Assembly: GCA_025738555.1 (NCBI GenBank)
Contig: JAOVFP010000005.1
Coordinates: forward strand, 2,356,001-2,420,000
Direction of reading: 5' to 3'
Source: Cyathus striatus
Taxonomy: Eukaryota > Basidiomycota > Agaricomycetes > Agaricales > Nidulariaceae
DNA: 64,000 nt
Numbering within the stretch: position 1 is the first letter of the stretch; the number at the start of each line of letters is the position of its first letter. The notes beneath the pieces were generated by a model. That model did no database searches, was not told the origin of the DNA, and saw only the letters and a program-made list of their open reading frames with translations. This document shows, piece after piece, positions 1 to 12,142 of the stretch. Both the position numbers and the translations under genes were made by a program.

Positions 1-572
1 CTTCGTTCTTTGCCAAACTTTGGAAGAAGGTGACAGCTTCATACTATTTCAGTGATTGGAATAATGATAGCATGCTGAATGTGTGTGTTTGTAGATAGTG
101 AAACTTGAAACATGTTGAGATCTCTGACAGGGTCTTCCTGGAATGGTTTAAACAAGTTGACATATGCAAGGGGGTGTGGATAGCTGCCATGCTCTTCAGG
201 TAGTTTAAATATTAGGTGAACTTGTGCAACACAAAGTCCTGTAACAATGGTAAAGGTAAACCAATAATTTATCATATTAATACACATTGTTAACTCACAA
301 CTAAGAGGGCCTAGATTTCTTTCAGATTCTTTTGCATGAATCAAAACAGTACTGAACCACCCATTTGTGGCTTCTTTCACCCCAGTTTCTGTGAGTCTTT
401 CTGCTTGTGGAAGGGTCGCATGGATAACATCTATCAAACTTTGATTAGAAACTTCTGGTATAGGTGGTAATGAGAGCGTAAACTGCTTGTAGATGGGGAA
501 AAGAGATTTTTCATCAAATGATACACATGCATGTGATCTGACATCCTTCTGAACAAAATCTTCAAGGTACAG
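1..572 (-). pseudogene. Plavaka-type transposase, C-terminal segment (runs off the left edge)
   Basis: This is the C-terminal part of a Plavaka (basidiomycete CACTA-like) transposase. The translation shows the family's late region: a stretch with LSLPPIP, then CVAQVHLIFKLP and HPLAYVNLFKPF, then ITEIV. The frame meets a TGA just after ITEIV and then continues as SCHLLPKFGKE towards position 1, so the gene runs out of the window. The stop fits an arginine codon CGA turned into TGA. The segment is the direct continuation of the piece at 3271-5684. A pogo-like transposon lies between them, flanked by TTGA copies; joining across one TTGA keeps the frame and rejoins [10 protein letters not shown] to LYLEDFVQ. 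Family assignment rests on recalled family motifs. The copy is inactive. Confidence 0.8.
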
Positions 573-576
573 TTGA

Positions 577-3266
577 ACTTGTCCTAACTCATAACCACAA
601 CAAGTCATAACCTGTACAAACTCATAAGATTTCAAGTCCACCAAATTGGTGGGCGGGAGGATTGATCAAAAATGTCATAATCCTGTGAAATGCGATAATT
701 CATAGGTTTGGTGTGGTTCCAAAACTCATAATAGTGTCTTAAAATAGAAATATATATGTAACAATGTGCTCGTTGTGTCTATTGTTTCATTGATGGGCTG
801 CACCAGAATATAGTGAATACATTATGAAACATTTCCAAATGTTTTTCAGGTGTTTCTTATAAATTTTCTGATGGAGGCTAAGCATGAGTGCAACAATGGG
901 CAGCCATAGCATAGCTAGAGTTTCAATATTTTAATCCCCAAGGCTGCAGATCTTTGAGACACCCATACTCCCCCCCCACTCAGAGCCGCATAATCCCAGT
1001 TCTCATCTTGAAACTCTTCTTTTAGCATGATAGCGCCTCTTGAGGTGTTAAAGTCTGGCCTATTGGAGGCCAAGCAACACATTAAAAAGAAGCATGATGC
1101 ACTTCTTGAATGCCTCGGTCACAAAGAACAACTCACAGCAGCAGAAGAAACCTGGCTTGATCATGGTGATGGAAATATCATTGACAAGACAGCAGTTGTG
1201 GATATTCTGGAAAATGCTTCAGACTATGAGCATGGGCTATCTCGACTCAACTCCCAGGAGAAAGCACTGGTAGATAAGCTTAAGGAACTTGGAAATGGGA
1301 TTAGAAACACTGTCATTCCAGGAAAGAAAAGGAAAAGTACGTACCCTAACCTCTGTTTTGTATATTACACTCACCACTGTTCTTACATTAGGACCAGAGA
1401 ATACAAAGTGTACACCTGCAGAATCTCAGTCAACCAAATCCAAAAACACCACCATACCAATTTTTACAAAGAAGGAGAATGCTACACTTGCACAGCAGAT
1501 CGAGATTCTGGATTGGCATCACCAGAGTGCTCATAAGCATCAGGGGGAAACAGCAGCACACTGGGACAAGATCTATCCAAACCTTAAACTTAAGCAACCT
1601 GCAATTTCAAAATGGCTTGCAAAAGAAGATAAGTGGCATACACAGTGGGCTGATGCTCAAGCACAAGGAAATTCAGGAACAATGAAGCGCATAAAGCAGG
1701 CAGAGTTCCCAGAAGTTAATGATATAGTTGAGCTCTGGATTGCAAAAGCAATGGAGGATGGTATTCATTTGACTGGGGAGGTAATATGACAGAAATGGAA
1801 CCAGTTTGCTAACATGGAGGGAATTCCAGAGGGAGACTGACTCACCTTGAGTAATGGTTGGATGGATGCAATAAAGAAGTGGTGCAGTCTAAAGGAGTTC
1901 AAAAATCATGGTGAAGCAGGATCAGCGAATGACACAGATCAAAAATGAACGTGCCTGTATTCATGAAATTCTTGAACAGTATAACTATCCATTGAGGGAT
2001 ATTTTCAATATGGATGAGACTGGCCTTTTTTATGTGTAAGTACACACCATTAAATGTTGACTGTATCTCACATAAAGTTTCTGCATAGAATGCCACCAGA
2101 TCATGGGCTTATGGATCGGCCCACAAAGGGTGTTAAAGGCAATAAAACTCAGTTGACATATGCACTCACAGCAAATGCCGATGGCAGTGAAAGATTGCCT
2201 CCTTTTGTCATTGGTAAAGCAGCTCGTCCTCGAGCATTTCAGAAAAAGACAGGTGCTCAACTTGGGTTTTATTATCACAACAATGCAAAGGTGTGGATGA
2301 CCACCTCTCTTTACCATGAATGGATCTCTGACTGGGACGACAAGTTGCAAAGAGAGGGATGCCACATTCTCTTACTCCAGGATAATTTCAGTGCTCATTC
2401 CCCCCCTGACACCCTCACAAACATTAAAGTTGAAAACTTTTCACCCAATCTCACAGTGCACATACAGCCAAACGATGCCGGTATTATTTACTGCTTTAAA
2501 GCCCACTACCGAGCAAAGTTCATACATTGTGCCATTGATTGATACGATACAGGTACAACACCAGCACTGATCTACAGCATTAACCAACTTGAAGCCATGT
2601 ACATTGCTTCTGATGCCTGGGAGGAGGTGGAGGCGACAACAATTCATAAGTGCTGGCTAAAAACTGGAATTTTACTGCACTCACTTTTGACCAATGCACC
2701 ACACAAGACCTCCCTGACTCCATTTGACTCCATCCCATATGCTGGTGACTCATTTTCAGACTTGCAATTTGATTCTGCACTGAATGATCTGGTTAATATT
2801 GGTGTACTCCACACACGAAACAGACTCACCATTGAAGAGCTTCTCAACCCAGTTGTTGAGCAGGAGCTTGTATCAAGACACACCAGTGATGAAGACATAT
2901 ATCAGGCCATTATGGACATGTGCAATAGAGAGGAAATGCTAGAAATAAATGGTGGGGATGACAATAATATGGAGGAACTTCAAGTTAAACCCACATGACG
3001 AGAAGCACTTGAAGCAGCAATTATTCTTGATAAGTATGTGTCAGATATAAATGATACATATGTGCGAACATTGGAGAAGGAACTTGCAGCATTTGGACGT
3101 CAAACTCATATTGAACAGTCGCATAGCATGGTGCCCACCAAGATCACTCAGTTCTTTTCCTGCGTGTAAGGCATATTACATAATATATGTGTGTGTCGCG
3201 ACAAGTCATAACCCATGAAAACTCATAACTTTTCAGGTCCACCAACCCCTATGACTTATGACAGGT
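577..3266 (+). mobile_element. pogo-like (DDE_1) DNA transposon inserted in the Plavaka gene
   Basis: A 2.69-kb insertion. Imperfect 17-bp terminal inverted repeats (14/17 identical) lie at 577-593 and 3250-3266, the left one beginning ACTTGTCCTAACTCATA. They are flanked by TTGA at 573-576 and 3267-3270. Taking out the element and one TTGA restores the Plavaka frame, which supports these ends. A gapless direct repeat of about 46 bp (about 83% identical) lies near each end, at 600-645 and 3200-3245, and contains repeated CTCATAAC/GTCATAAC motifs that could bind the transposase. A perfect 15-bp palindrome CCACCAAATTGGTGG lies at 638-652. Pogo/Fot1 elements normally duplicate TA and Tc5-like ones TNA, so a 4-bp duplication is slightly unusual. 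Confidence 0.75.
1027..3169 (+). pseudogene. pogo-like transposase (CENP-B HTH plus DDE_1), decayed
   Basis: Transposase of the surrounding element. Order of parts: an N-terminal region from MIAPLEVLK; an intron at about 1338-1391; a CENP-B/Tc5-type HTH region with HWDKIYPNLKLKQPAISKWL; the first catalytic Asp in NMDETGLFY (about 2010); a short intron after FYV (GTAAGT near 2036); the second Asp in LLLQDNFSAH; the third Asp in QPNDAGIIYCFKAHYR, where PND stands for the usual PLD; and the C-terminus KITQFFSCV. The frame is broken by TGA near 1787, 1838, 2540 and 2996, each where arginine (CGA) fits the context, and by a frameshift near 1945. The protein is therefore not made intact, although the element boundaries survive. 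Confidence 0.8.
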
Positions 3267-3270
3267 TTGA

Positions 3271-5684
3271 CTGTAGTACAAGAAGTCTGCAGCTCTGTAA
3301 TGGCTGATGATATCATGTATGGAGACCAATGGGAATGGAGCACTTTTAGCAATTGAGTATGATTTGTTAATCTTCATTACTTCATCACTAGTGACCTTCT
3401 TGTGATCAGACTTTTCATCATCATTTGTAATGCCTTCATCATCACCAGATGTATCCATTACATATCCTGGTGCCACCCATTGCAAGTACACACCAAACTG
3501 GTGAATTGACTCTTGATGTTGTAACCATTTTGCCATTTGTGTGATATAATCTTTTTTGTTCAATGCACCATACCCCAACTTAGCAAGATCAATATGCAGG
3601 CGCTCAGTGCCTTCTGTATTAAACCCATTGGCTGTACCTCGTGAGTGTATAGCATCGCAGTAATGCTTGATATTATGCAGCTTACTAATATTGAAGTGCT
3701 CTCGGATTCCCAGGTCGACAAAAACTTCCTTGTTTACATGAATGGCTTCCCATGCAGCATCTAATGCAGTGAGCAATGTTGTGGAATGTGTTTCAAAATG
3801 GGCATAGTAGATGAAGTCAAGCATGGCTTTTACTGTCTTTTGTACATGGCAATCAGTTATGCCTGCTACAACACCCAGAAAAACTTTCTCCATGTTTTTA
3901 TGCTCGGTTCTGGTCCATTGCAATGTGAGTGAGATACCTCTCTTGAAATGCCGAAGTGTTGGGTGAGTTGTCATTGATTTGAACCTATCATCAACTTCTC
4001 TAATGTTCTCTGTCTGCGAGCCACCCATTGCACTTGAAGCCCAGTTTACAGTATGATCCTTGAATACACCCTTGTGAAGTTGGTGGAGAATGTCGGGCAT
4101 AATACAAGAGAATATATCACAGCGAGGTAAGTCTCACCAAAATGGGTTGATAGGGCAAAGATATTGACTGGAAAATTTATTGTTCTGAATCCCAGCTAGT
4201 TTCTCTTCCAGAAGCACTAATGTTGTTATTGGGGCTCTCCAATTAGCATATGCCCATCCATTACCACACTGTTCTGGCTTCACTAGACACCATGGGCAAG
4301 AGTTTTCCTGGCAGCATACAATAAGACATTGCTCAGGGTAATCAGCAATGTATGCTGCCAGAATGACATATATCATCTGCATGAGACCATCTGCACACAC
4401 CATATCTATACTGTCTTTCCCTACTTCCACAAGCAGCTTCAGAAGCTCTTGCATGCACTCATGGAATAGCTGGTGACCTTGCAATGATTGTTGAGCCTTC
4501 TTAAAGCACTTCAACTTTGTCACAGGTATGTACCCTATAAGAACCATGGCATGCTTGCTTGGCTGACGATGCACAGACTTCTCAATATTTCCAATAGAGA
4601 GGTAAACCGGCCATGCTGCCTTATCCCCACTGAACCGGGACAGGTTGGTTTTGTCAGATGACAAAATTACTGGTGTAATTGTTGCTCCATTAGGTAGGGT
4701 CTTCTATAATTGAAAAGATACCATCAGTCATTCACATTAATTGGCAATATCTAGACCCTATCCATTCTTACCTGCATTTCCCACCACCAATCCGCTGTCC
4801 ACATTTCATTATAAACCTGATCCTTTTGTCCTTCATCATGGAATACCTTGCATGTTGCATAAGATAAATGTTCTTTAAAGGCTAGATTCCCTATAAGTTC
4901 CCTAATACACTCAACAGGATCTCGTTTCCAGAGTGTTACAGTTTCCTCCATTGGCTTTCCTTCATGATCAAGCTCATCACCAATTAGCTTGAAAGCTTTA
5001 TACGTTCACTCAGGGCTGTGTGGTAAGTTATCAATGTGCAACAGTAATGATTGAACATTATGAAATGACGGTTGGGCACCATTATGTATCTGTTCATATA
5101 AAGTAAGCATTCATGTAACAACTTCATGATATATACAAGCTTACAGCTTCTAACTTCAGAAATTCATCCATTTTCATTTGGCTCACACCAGAGCTCATCA
5201 GCCAACACCCAAGCTCCCAGTCAGCTTCATCAGTAAATGGATGCCATGGATCATCTTTAGCAGCTTCTTTCATGCTCCGTAGCCACTCAAACTTCGTTGT
5301 TGACTGTCCAGTTGATGCACTGGCATTTTTCTCACAGGGAAAATCTTGAATATACCAGCTTTCTTCCCCCTCTTCTCCTTTATTTCCTTCATATCCTTCA
5401 CCCATATCCTCCACCTCCTCCACACTGGCCCTCTTTGAATGACATTCTGGTTCTGAATTGGCTGGTGGGTCACATTCAATATATGGCATTTCATTGTTCC
5501 AGTCTAATGCCATATCATCTTCATTTCCATAATCCCCTTGATGAACAGGAGGTGCTACAGATACTGATTTTGATTCCAATAGGTGAGTGTTACATTTCTT
5601 AGATTGTGTTAGGTGTGATGAAAGTGCTTTCATTGTAGCATATATCTTGTGACAGTAATCACATTTATATAAGCCACCAGGCAT
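3271..5684 (-). pseudogene. Plavaka-type transposase, N-terminal and central segments
   Basis: The start chosen is the Met of MPGGLYKCDYC, which opens a C2H2-type zinc finger (CDYCHKIYATMKALSSH, then a CNTH-like end). Acidic and low-complexity sequence follows. Two introns are visible: one after FLKLEA (GTAAGC near 5145), one after WWWEMQ (GTAAGA near 4771). Central family motifs are LWKRDPVECIRELIGN, VILSSDKTNLSRFSGD, CLIVCCQENSCPWCLV, the very characteristic [30 protein letters not shown] and [10 protein letters not shown]. Two stops (TGA after LPHSPE and after INPFW) interrupt it. The gene is cut after FLYYSQ by the pogo-like insertion and resumes left of 572. Plavaka transposases mobilise CACTA-like elements of Agaricomycetes. 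Confidence 0.85.
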
Positions 5685-5941
5685 AATGTGGCAAAGAAGT
5701 GATGGAAATGTTGATGATTGGAGCCTTATACAATTGACTTGCAATTGACTAGTGGAGTTTTGTGCACTTAAGATCAAGAAATTTAATTGGGTGGGTAGGG
5801 AGGATGACTAACAACATCACTGTGGTAGAAATTACTTCCATATGAAAATTTGTTCATTCTTTTGCTTTTGCTCTTTCACCCCCCATCCCTCCCCCCCCTT
5901 TTATCCCCCCCCTTCTTTTACTACCTCTTCCTCACTAAAAC

Positions 5942-7731
5942 ATGGTCAGAGAAAGTCAATGTAATCCTGTTGCTACAGCAAACATTGACAGCCCTTTACC
6001 TACCTCCATATCCAATCCCCAAAAACGTAAACCAACCAAAAAACCTCAGCCCCCCCAGAAGCAACTCAGTATGAGAGGCACACATACTGGTAAGTGACCT
6101 TTCATTTAGTTCTACATGTAATAACTATATGTAGCATCAGCAATGAACAACATGGAGACTGATGAGGGGCAACAGCTTGAGCAGCTTAGTCAATTAAATC
6201 CTGAAGTTATTACAAGGTACCTGGAGTCTACAAACAGAAGGATGGATGCATCAAATGCACCCTCTCAGGAAGATGACAATGGTATGTTATTCTAACAGCA
6301 GATTGTTTACATTATTTATTCTGACACATGATTGGCACATGTAGGAGATGCATTGCCGGAAAGTGAGGATAATGAAGAAACACTTGAAAATATTTTATCT
6401 GCATTGGTATGTCATGCACCTATTTATTCTTGACTATATCACTGAGCATGTATCCCCAGATACAGCCTATACCATCAGCTAGAGTGAACATTGCTCCCGC
6501 TGTGGTCAACTTATGAGCAGTTTCAGCAACCAACTCTCCTAGGCCCTTCTCAATGCCAGTATCTAGACCTCCCACACTGTGGTGTTCATCTCCACCCCCA
6601 TTGCTCCCTCCTTCTTCTCTTGGTTTTTCTGAACATGCTGATACAGCCCTTCCAGAAGGACCCCCTTTTTGAGAATTCTTTTGACTGGGGCAGAAGCCTG
6701 CCATCAGTGATTATAGTCAAGATGCACAACCTGTAATCCAAATGGTTATTGATGAGTATGAAGTTCGGATATGTATGGTGGAGGCATTTCCCTCAGAGAA
6801 GGCAAGCCTGGGATGGATGCGTGATATTTGGGCACAGGCCATGGAGTCGCAGGGTGAGGACTGGGTATTAACAGAGCACATTCAATGCCTTGTAAGTTTG
6901 TTAAGCTTTTCCATACATTTATTTCTGATACTGTGCTACAGATCAGGTCTCGTGGTAGTCGCATTCATGGTCATCTTATCAAGAATGTGCACCTCTTAAT
7001 TCAGCCACACTATGGGTTTAGTGGTGTTGCCAATACCTCCACTGCTATCAAGAATCAAAGGCTGTGTGAGAGGCTGCTTTTAAACTCTGCCTTTCACTAT
7101 CAGGTATGTCATTATTATTGGTGCTATTTAAGATCTAATTTATTGTCTACTAGAATTCTCAGTTGCTGAAGGGATATTGTCAAAACTCTATCATAGGTAA
7201 TATAATTTCATCAACATGGTTCCCAAACCACAATGCAGATGGGATTGTTTACAATGACTATTTCAACCCCATTCCTAATGTTTGTCTTTCGCTCATCTTT
7301 ACTGCTGTGTGTAGTTCCATTTCACTTTTGTGACATTACCATCACTGACACATCTTTAGCTCACATTTGCAATTGAGGAGTGGTCGACAGGGTCCCACAA
7401 GCAGGCCCCTTTTACCAAGAAAGTGGCTGAGACAAAATACAATGCACACCTCAAAGACCTGGAGGCATGGGGTAGCCTGAACCTGGTAGTCACAGAGAAG
7501 ATATGCAAGCATATGTTCGATTGTGCACAGTATGTTGCTGCTATCACCCACTTGTCCCAGAAGTCATATACTCATTTACTTTAAAGCTGCAGTGCTGGGG
7601 TTGATGCCAGTGAACAGGCAGCCCCTCAGCTTGTTGGTGACCTCTTAGAGAGTGCTCGAAAGGAGCTAGACGGGAGAACAGGTGATAGCAATGTTGAAGA
7701 TGATGTTGAGCCTGATGTAGAGGAACAATAG
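5942..7731 (+). pseudogene. DUF6532-like protein gene, multi-exon, with premature stops
   Basis: The start at MVRESQCNP gives a basic N-terminus (PQKRKPTKKPQPPQK). Introns of about 50 nt are readable near 6090, 6281, 6407, 6893, 7104 and 7280. The conserved half reads YEVRICMVEAFPSEK, WMRDIWAQAM, IRSRGSRIHGHLIKNV, NADGIVYNDYFNPIPN and LTFAIEEWSTGSHKQAPF followed by KYNAHLKDLEAW. This order matches DUF6532, a domain of unknown function common in Agaricomycetes. Three TGA codons (after VVNL, after EGPPF and two codons later after EFF) lie in frame before the domain; all can be CGA arginine codons with C to T changes. No function can be assigned. The upstream exons are less certain than the domain exons. 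Confidence 0.6.
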
Positions 7732-7739
7732 TACTTCAT

Positions 7740-7999
7740 GCCATGTATATAGATCTATTTTTATATTGATTTATTGCCAATAAACTGTATTCACATGCAT
7801 CTACTATATCATCAGGAAAGATATGCTGGCTACTATATGAAGTCATGATCACGACTACTATCTAGGCTCTGTATCTTGAATAGACTGATCAACTATCTTA
7901 CCCTATAGTAGTTTTGGACAGTACAGTATAGTACTACATAGTCATGCATGTAGCTATGTAGTGCTACATACAACTATCACATGGTAGGGTGCAGCTACA
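7740..7999. repeat. palindrome-rich AT repeat (CTACATAG-type words)
   Basis: Noncoding sequence between the DUF6532-like and F-box-like pseudogenes. It is made of short self-complementary words such as CTACATAG, TACTACTAT and TAGCTATGTAG. Similar word usage (TGTAGCACT, CTCTGTAG, CTATACAG) recurs at 52.7-53.0 kb and 54.55-54.75 kb. No termini or target duplication can be set. Confidence 0.35.
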
Positions 8000-9120
8000 T
8001 CATGCTACATAAAGGGGGACTATGTGATAGTGGTAATGCCTACTATATAACCAACATAGAACTACATTACCTTGTCTTTTTTTCCTGATGGACTGCAGTG
8101 ATGGGAATTCAAAATCTCTAAAAATGTCATAGGAGAATGACCCTTTGACAAAAACCTTTACTTTGGTTAGATGCAGGAGGGTAATGGGTTTCAATGATGT
8201 ATTCAGAAGCTGAGTTTCTTGAGTGTAAGACTCCAATGTGAGAAACACCCTTTCAATATTTAGGAGTTTCAATAACACACTTGTGACATGTAATGGATCT
8301 AGTCATTGGGAGATATAAAAAATTGTGATGTTTTCATATGTTATATTTAAGGATGTCTCTGATATCAGTACTTCACCCCAATAGGTGTGAAGTTCAGTCA
8401 AACTGAGAGTATTCTTGAATAGATCAATAGAAGTATCTTTAGGCTCTTGAGTGAATCTGTGGCCACATGAAATGGTAAGCCATTTAAGTTTAGGGAAGAC
8501 AGGTGGCTGATCAACCAGGCCCACCAGCATGGTGTAAATGCTTGAATGACAATTAATATTTAACCCATGGAGCTTGTGAGCAAAGCTAATCGTTGTGAGA
8601 AGAAGCAACCCAGCTTCAACTGTGTCACTGAAAATATTTATGCTCAGATCCATTGGATGGAATTCAGTGTGCTCCATCCAATATTTTATAAGTTATTCCA
8701 CTTTAAGGTTGCTTTCCTTGCCTGGCTTATTCACATTAATTCTCAACTCCTCCCAGAGAAATGGCATATTAAAAGCAGCATCTCTCCAGCTTTTGCACAC
8801 ATGACAAAGTCTCAGAACCCATTTCAGCTGCTCTGCTTCTGGGCATTTGTACCAGGCTTCATACATATATTCACGAAATATAGTGGCCAAAATATCAAAC
8901 AGAATCTGACATATTGGTGAAGTGATGCAGGTGTAAGACTGTAGCTTGACACAGAGATCATCCTTTTTGGTTTCAAGAGCTTTCACTTCAGTGTGCAACA
9001 TTTCTAGTTCACGATCAACATGACCTATTGACTGTTTTACATTAGATTTAAGAGTCTTTACATGACAAAGCTGATCTTCTGAAAGTGGAATACTTATTAT
9101 TGATAAGGTGGATGCTTTGA
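8000..9120 (-). pseudogene. F-box-like protein gene with two premature stops
   Basis: One long minus-strand frame shows the usual Agaricomycete F-box layout. It begins with a short coiled coil (RELEMLHTEVKALETKKDDL), then YTCITSPICQILFDILATIF in the F-box position, LRLCHVCKSWRDAAFNMPFLW, and leucine-rich-like repeats (LKWLTISCG, LTELHTYWG, LPLLHLT-like pieces). Two stops interrupt it in frame: TAA after ESNLKVE, where CAA fits, and TGA after FYISQ, where CGA fits. Both are single C to T changes. F-box proteins recruit substrates to SCF ubiquitin ligases; this copy is probably inactive. The true 5' end is unclear because the frame closes at stops just upstream of 9150. Confidence 0.6.
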
Positions 9121-10130
9121 GAAGTGTGATGCCTTGGTTTTGGTCATGCTGCTATCAATGCAAGTATGAGGAACTTGAAGAGAACATGGTTGTTGTATGA
9201 TATATCTTACCACTGTATCCATTTCTTCAACAGTTGATCATTTAGTGGTGGTCAGCTGTGCTTTGCTTTTATGGTTTTCTAGTTCACATTCATTCAATTC
9301 AATTGATTAATGTGCCTATCTTTTATAATTGAATGGAGTATGTGAATTGCTGCAGAATCAATTAAAGTAACTCATTTACAAAAAGAATTTATAAGTCAAA
9401 AATTCAGTGTTTGCAACTAGCCCTGTTATGTATGAGTTTGGAAAAAGAATACATGCCAAGTGTATCAACATGTGACAAATCCCCCTTTCAGTTTCAGCAG
9501 TGCAGTCTAAATTTTCAAGAGAGCCTGAAGCACCACCTAAGGCCCTCAGCTACTCAAGAATTGCAGGAATGCTTGGGGTGAATGTAGTCATAGGATAAAT
9601 GACAACAGGATCTGAACATTTTAGAATAAAATTTGGTAATGATAGACTGAGAGGTCAGTGACAGGATATTTCTGCTTGACATCCTTGATCCTTTACAAGG
9701 CCTGACAAAGAACATGATGGGAACACACATTTGATTGACTGGTAAATTGATGGTATTGAATGAATTCAATTCATTCAACTGTTCCTTGTCCCAGAAATGG
9801 CATTTGGGTGAAGCCAGAGGAAACTCTGGTGGAGGCTCATAGTGATTCTGACATGCAAATCTATCATGATTTTGAAGAAGTTGGCAGATATATCATGTAG
9901 CTGAAATGAAACAGAGCAAAAGATCAGACCAGGAGTTCTGTGGACTTCAAGAAAGCTGTATCTTACAAACAGCATGCAAAATTCAGAAATTCCAAAAAAC
10001 ATGACACATGCTTTCAAACTCCAGTCTCAACTCTCTGATCTCACCAGCTACATCACCACATCTGCTATTGCCATTGTTTTAGTGGTGTGAGGGTTCAATG
10101 GAGGTAGATATAGGTTTGGTTTGAGTGGGG
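9121..10130. repeat. gene-free repeat DNA, with a decayed copy of the 59.8-kb repeat
   Basis: No gene recognised. From about 9740 to 10070 the sequence matches 59.77-59.94 kb in the same orientation, with indels. Shared landmarks are ATTGAATNAATTCAATTCAT, GCTGAAATGAA, AGCAAAAGAT and CTTCNAGAAAGCTG. Where the right-hand copy has CpG (ACTTCGAG, AACGGCATG, ATTCGGAAAT) this copy has CA or TG. It is an old dispersed repeat of unknown class. Confidence 0.5.
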
Positions 10131-12010
10131 GTGGTATATATATGTCCCCTTGTCACTTGTGAGATGGAGGTCAAGGGCAAGGGGTAGAAACATGTCACCT
10201 CATCACTTGAGAGTTGGGGGGACAAGTGTGTGTGTGTGTGTGTGTGTGTGAAGGTGTGGATGCAGGTGTGGCTATGAGGAGAGTGAGAGGGGAGGAAATG
10301 TGTCCCCCATCTCACAAGTGACAGTGGATGAGGGAGAGGGGAGGACAGGTATCCCCTTGTAATTTGTGAGATGGGGGACCAGGAAGGGGGCAGGAAACAT
10401 GTCTCCTCATCATTTGTGAGACAGAGGGAGAGAGGAGAAAGGACATCCCCTCACCACTTGTGAGATGAAGAGATGCATATAGGCATATGTACCCTTGTCA
10501 CTTGCAAGATGAGGGAGAAGGAGAGAGAGGGGGGAAGGCACATGCCCTCATCATTTGCAAGACAAGGGAGAAGGAGAGGAGAGGGAGAATGCATGCACTC
10601 TCATCACTTGCAAAACAAGGGTGAAGGAGTGTCAAGACCGGTATTTCTATGTAAGGTCAGAAGTGTAAGTAGGAAAGTGCAGGACAGAAGGACCATCGGC
10701 TTCAGCTTATATGCTGCGCCCCTTGTTGTTCTCATGGTCCAGGTATTTCGAAGTGCAGAAGGGAGAGACAGGAGTACAGAGAGAGAGAGGGACAGGAGTG
10801 TGGAGTGCAGAGTGCAGAGTCATTACTGTGAAGGCAATGATTCAAGCCGGAGTTGAGCAGAACTTAAAGACAAGTAAGAAGGGTAGTAACTTAGTCGATA
10901 TTTGAACTGAGTAGTAGTAGTACAAATTGTGCTACTTAAATACTATACAACTTCACCAATAACCAGTGAATGAATGGGTAATAGTATACTATTTGATAAA
11001 CATAATAAGATGGTAGCGGAAGGTGGAGTATGATTTGAATACAATATGTACCAAGGACAAACTAAGGATTGAAAGGAATGCTGAGACAAGTATACCCAGG
11101 GTACAATAGAGAAAGCATAATGGAGAGCAGATAAGAACCGGATGAGTAAGGTGACATAAGCTCAGCGACTTTCAGTCAGAAGAGTGGAAGGGTAGAAATG
11201 AAAGGACAATATCTACAAGTTAAGAAGTGCGGAGAGTGCGGAGAGTGTGGAATAGAAGTGTGGAAATAAGGTAGGAAAAGTATGGCTATGACAAGGAGAC
11301 AGAGAAGGGGAAGGTACACACCTTCATACTTGTGAGATGAGGGTGGAGGAGAGGGAGAGGAGCCCAGGGAGAAAACATTTACTCTCATCACTTGCAGACA
11401 AGGGCAAAAGGGAAGGGGCACAGAGGTGCAGGGAGAAAACACATTCCCTCATCACTTGCAAGACAGGGTGATGAAGATGCCAGCAATGGAAACATAAGGA
11501 AGTGCTTGCCCTCATCACTTGCAGCCAAGGGTGAGGGAGGGGAGAAAACACATCCCCTTGTCATTTGTGAGATGGGGAACAAAGATGCCTGTGATGGAGA
11601 AGGGAGGGAACACTTGCCCTCATCACTTGCATACAAGGGCAGGGAAGTGGGAGAGGACACATGTCCCTTGTCACTTGTGAGACAGGGGACAGAAGCATGG
11701 ACGAGCAAGAGGGAGGAAGAGGGTGAAGGGCATGGGGGGAAAACATGTCACCTTGTCACTTGTGAGATGGGGGACAAATACATGAGGCAGGAATGGAGGA
11801 GGGGAGGGAGGGAAGGGGAGCATGCTGGAGGGGGCACTTGTCCTCAGCTTGACATTGCTATGTGTGCATGCATATTTGTCTGCTTTGGGAAGGAGGAGAG
11901 GAGAGGAGGGAGGGGAACAGCAGGAGCATGGAGAGGGAGAAATGGTGCCTGTCACTTGCAAGACAAGATACAGGGGTGAGGGGAGGGAGGGGATGGTGGA
12001 TGATGGAAGA
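10130..12010. repeat. degenerate G/A-rich minisatellite array
   Basis: About 1.2 kb of array, interrupted by a solo LTR. The recurring core is CATCACTTGNNAGANNNGGG followed by G/A-rich filler (GGAGAGGGAG-like), repeating roughly every 40-70 bp with strong length variation. A dinucleotide run of TG occurs near 10228-10250. The long overlapping open frames on both strands here (for example 11392-11979) come from low-complexity composition. No promoter, intron or domain supports coding. Confidence 0.7.
10630..11293. mobile_element. solo LTR (664 bp) with AGGAG target duplication
   Basis: It begins TGTCAAGACCGG and ends GGCTATGACA, with the usual TG...CA ends. AGGAG is duplicated directly on both sides (10625-10629 and 11294-11298). 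It contains the box GCTTCAGCTTATATGCTGCG, which is also found in the LTRs at 16.35, 23.7 and 30.8 kb, so it is a related Gypsy-type family. It still has CpGs, unlike the minisatellite around it. The internal region was presumably lost by LTR-LTR recombination. Confidence 0.8.
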
Positions 12011-12142
12011 GGAGGATGCATATTGTCATTGCAAGTAATGATGTCGAAGCATGTAGCACTGGCAGCTGTGGCAGTGTGCACAGCATGTGAGGCAATAGCC
12101 AGATGGTGGCTATAGGGTGTTAGGTTACATTCATAATAATGC

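Noticed and set aside
10228..10250. Dinucleotide TG run as a telomere or recombination site
   Set aside because: It is a simple microsatellite inside a minisatellite; nothing links it to telomeres.
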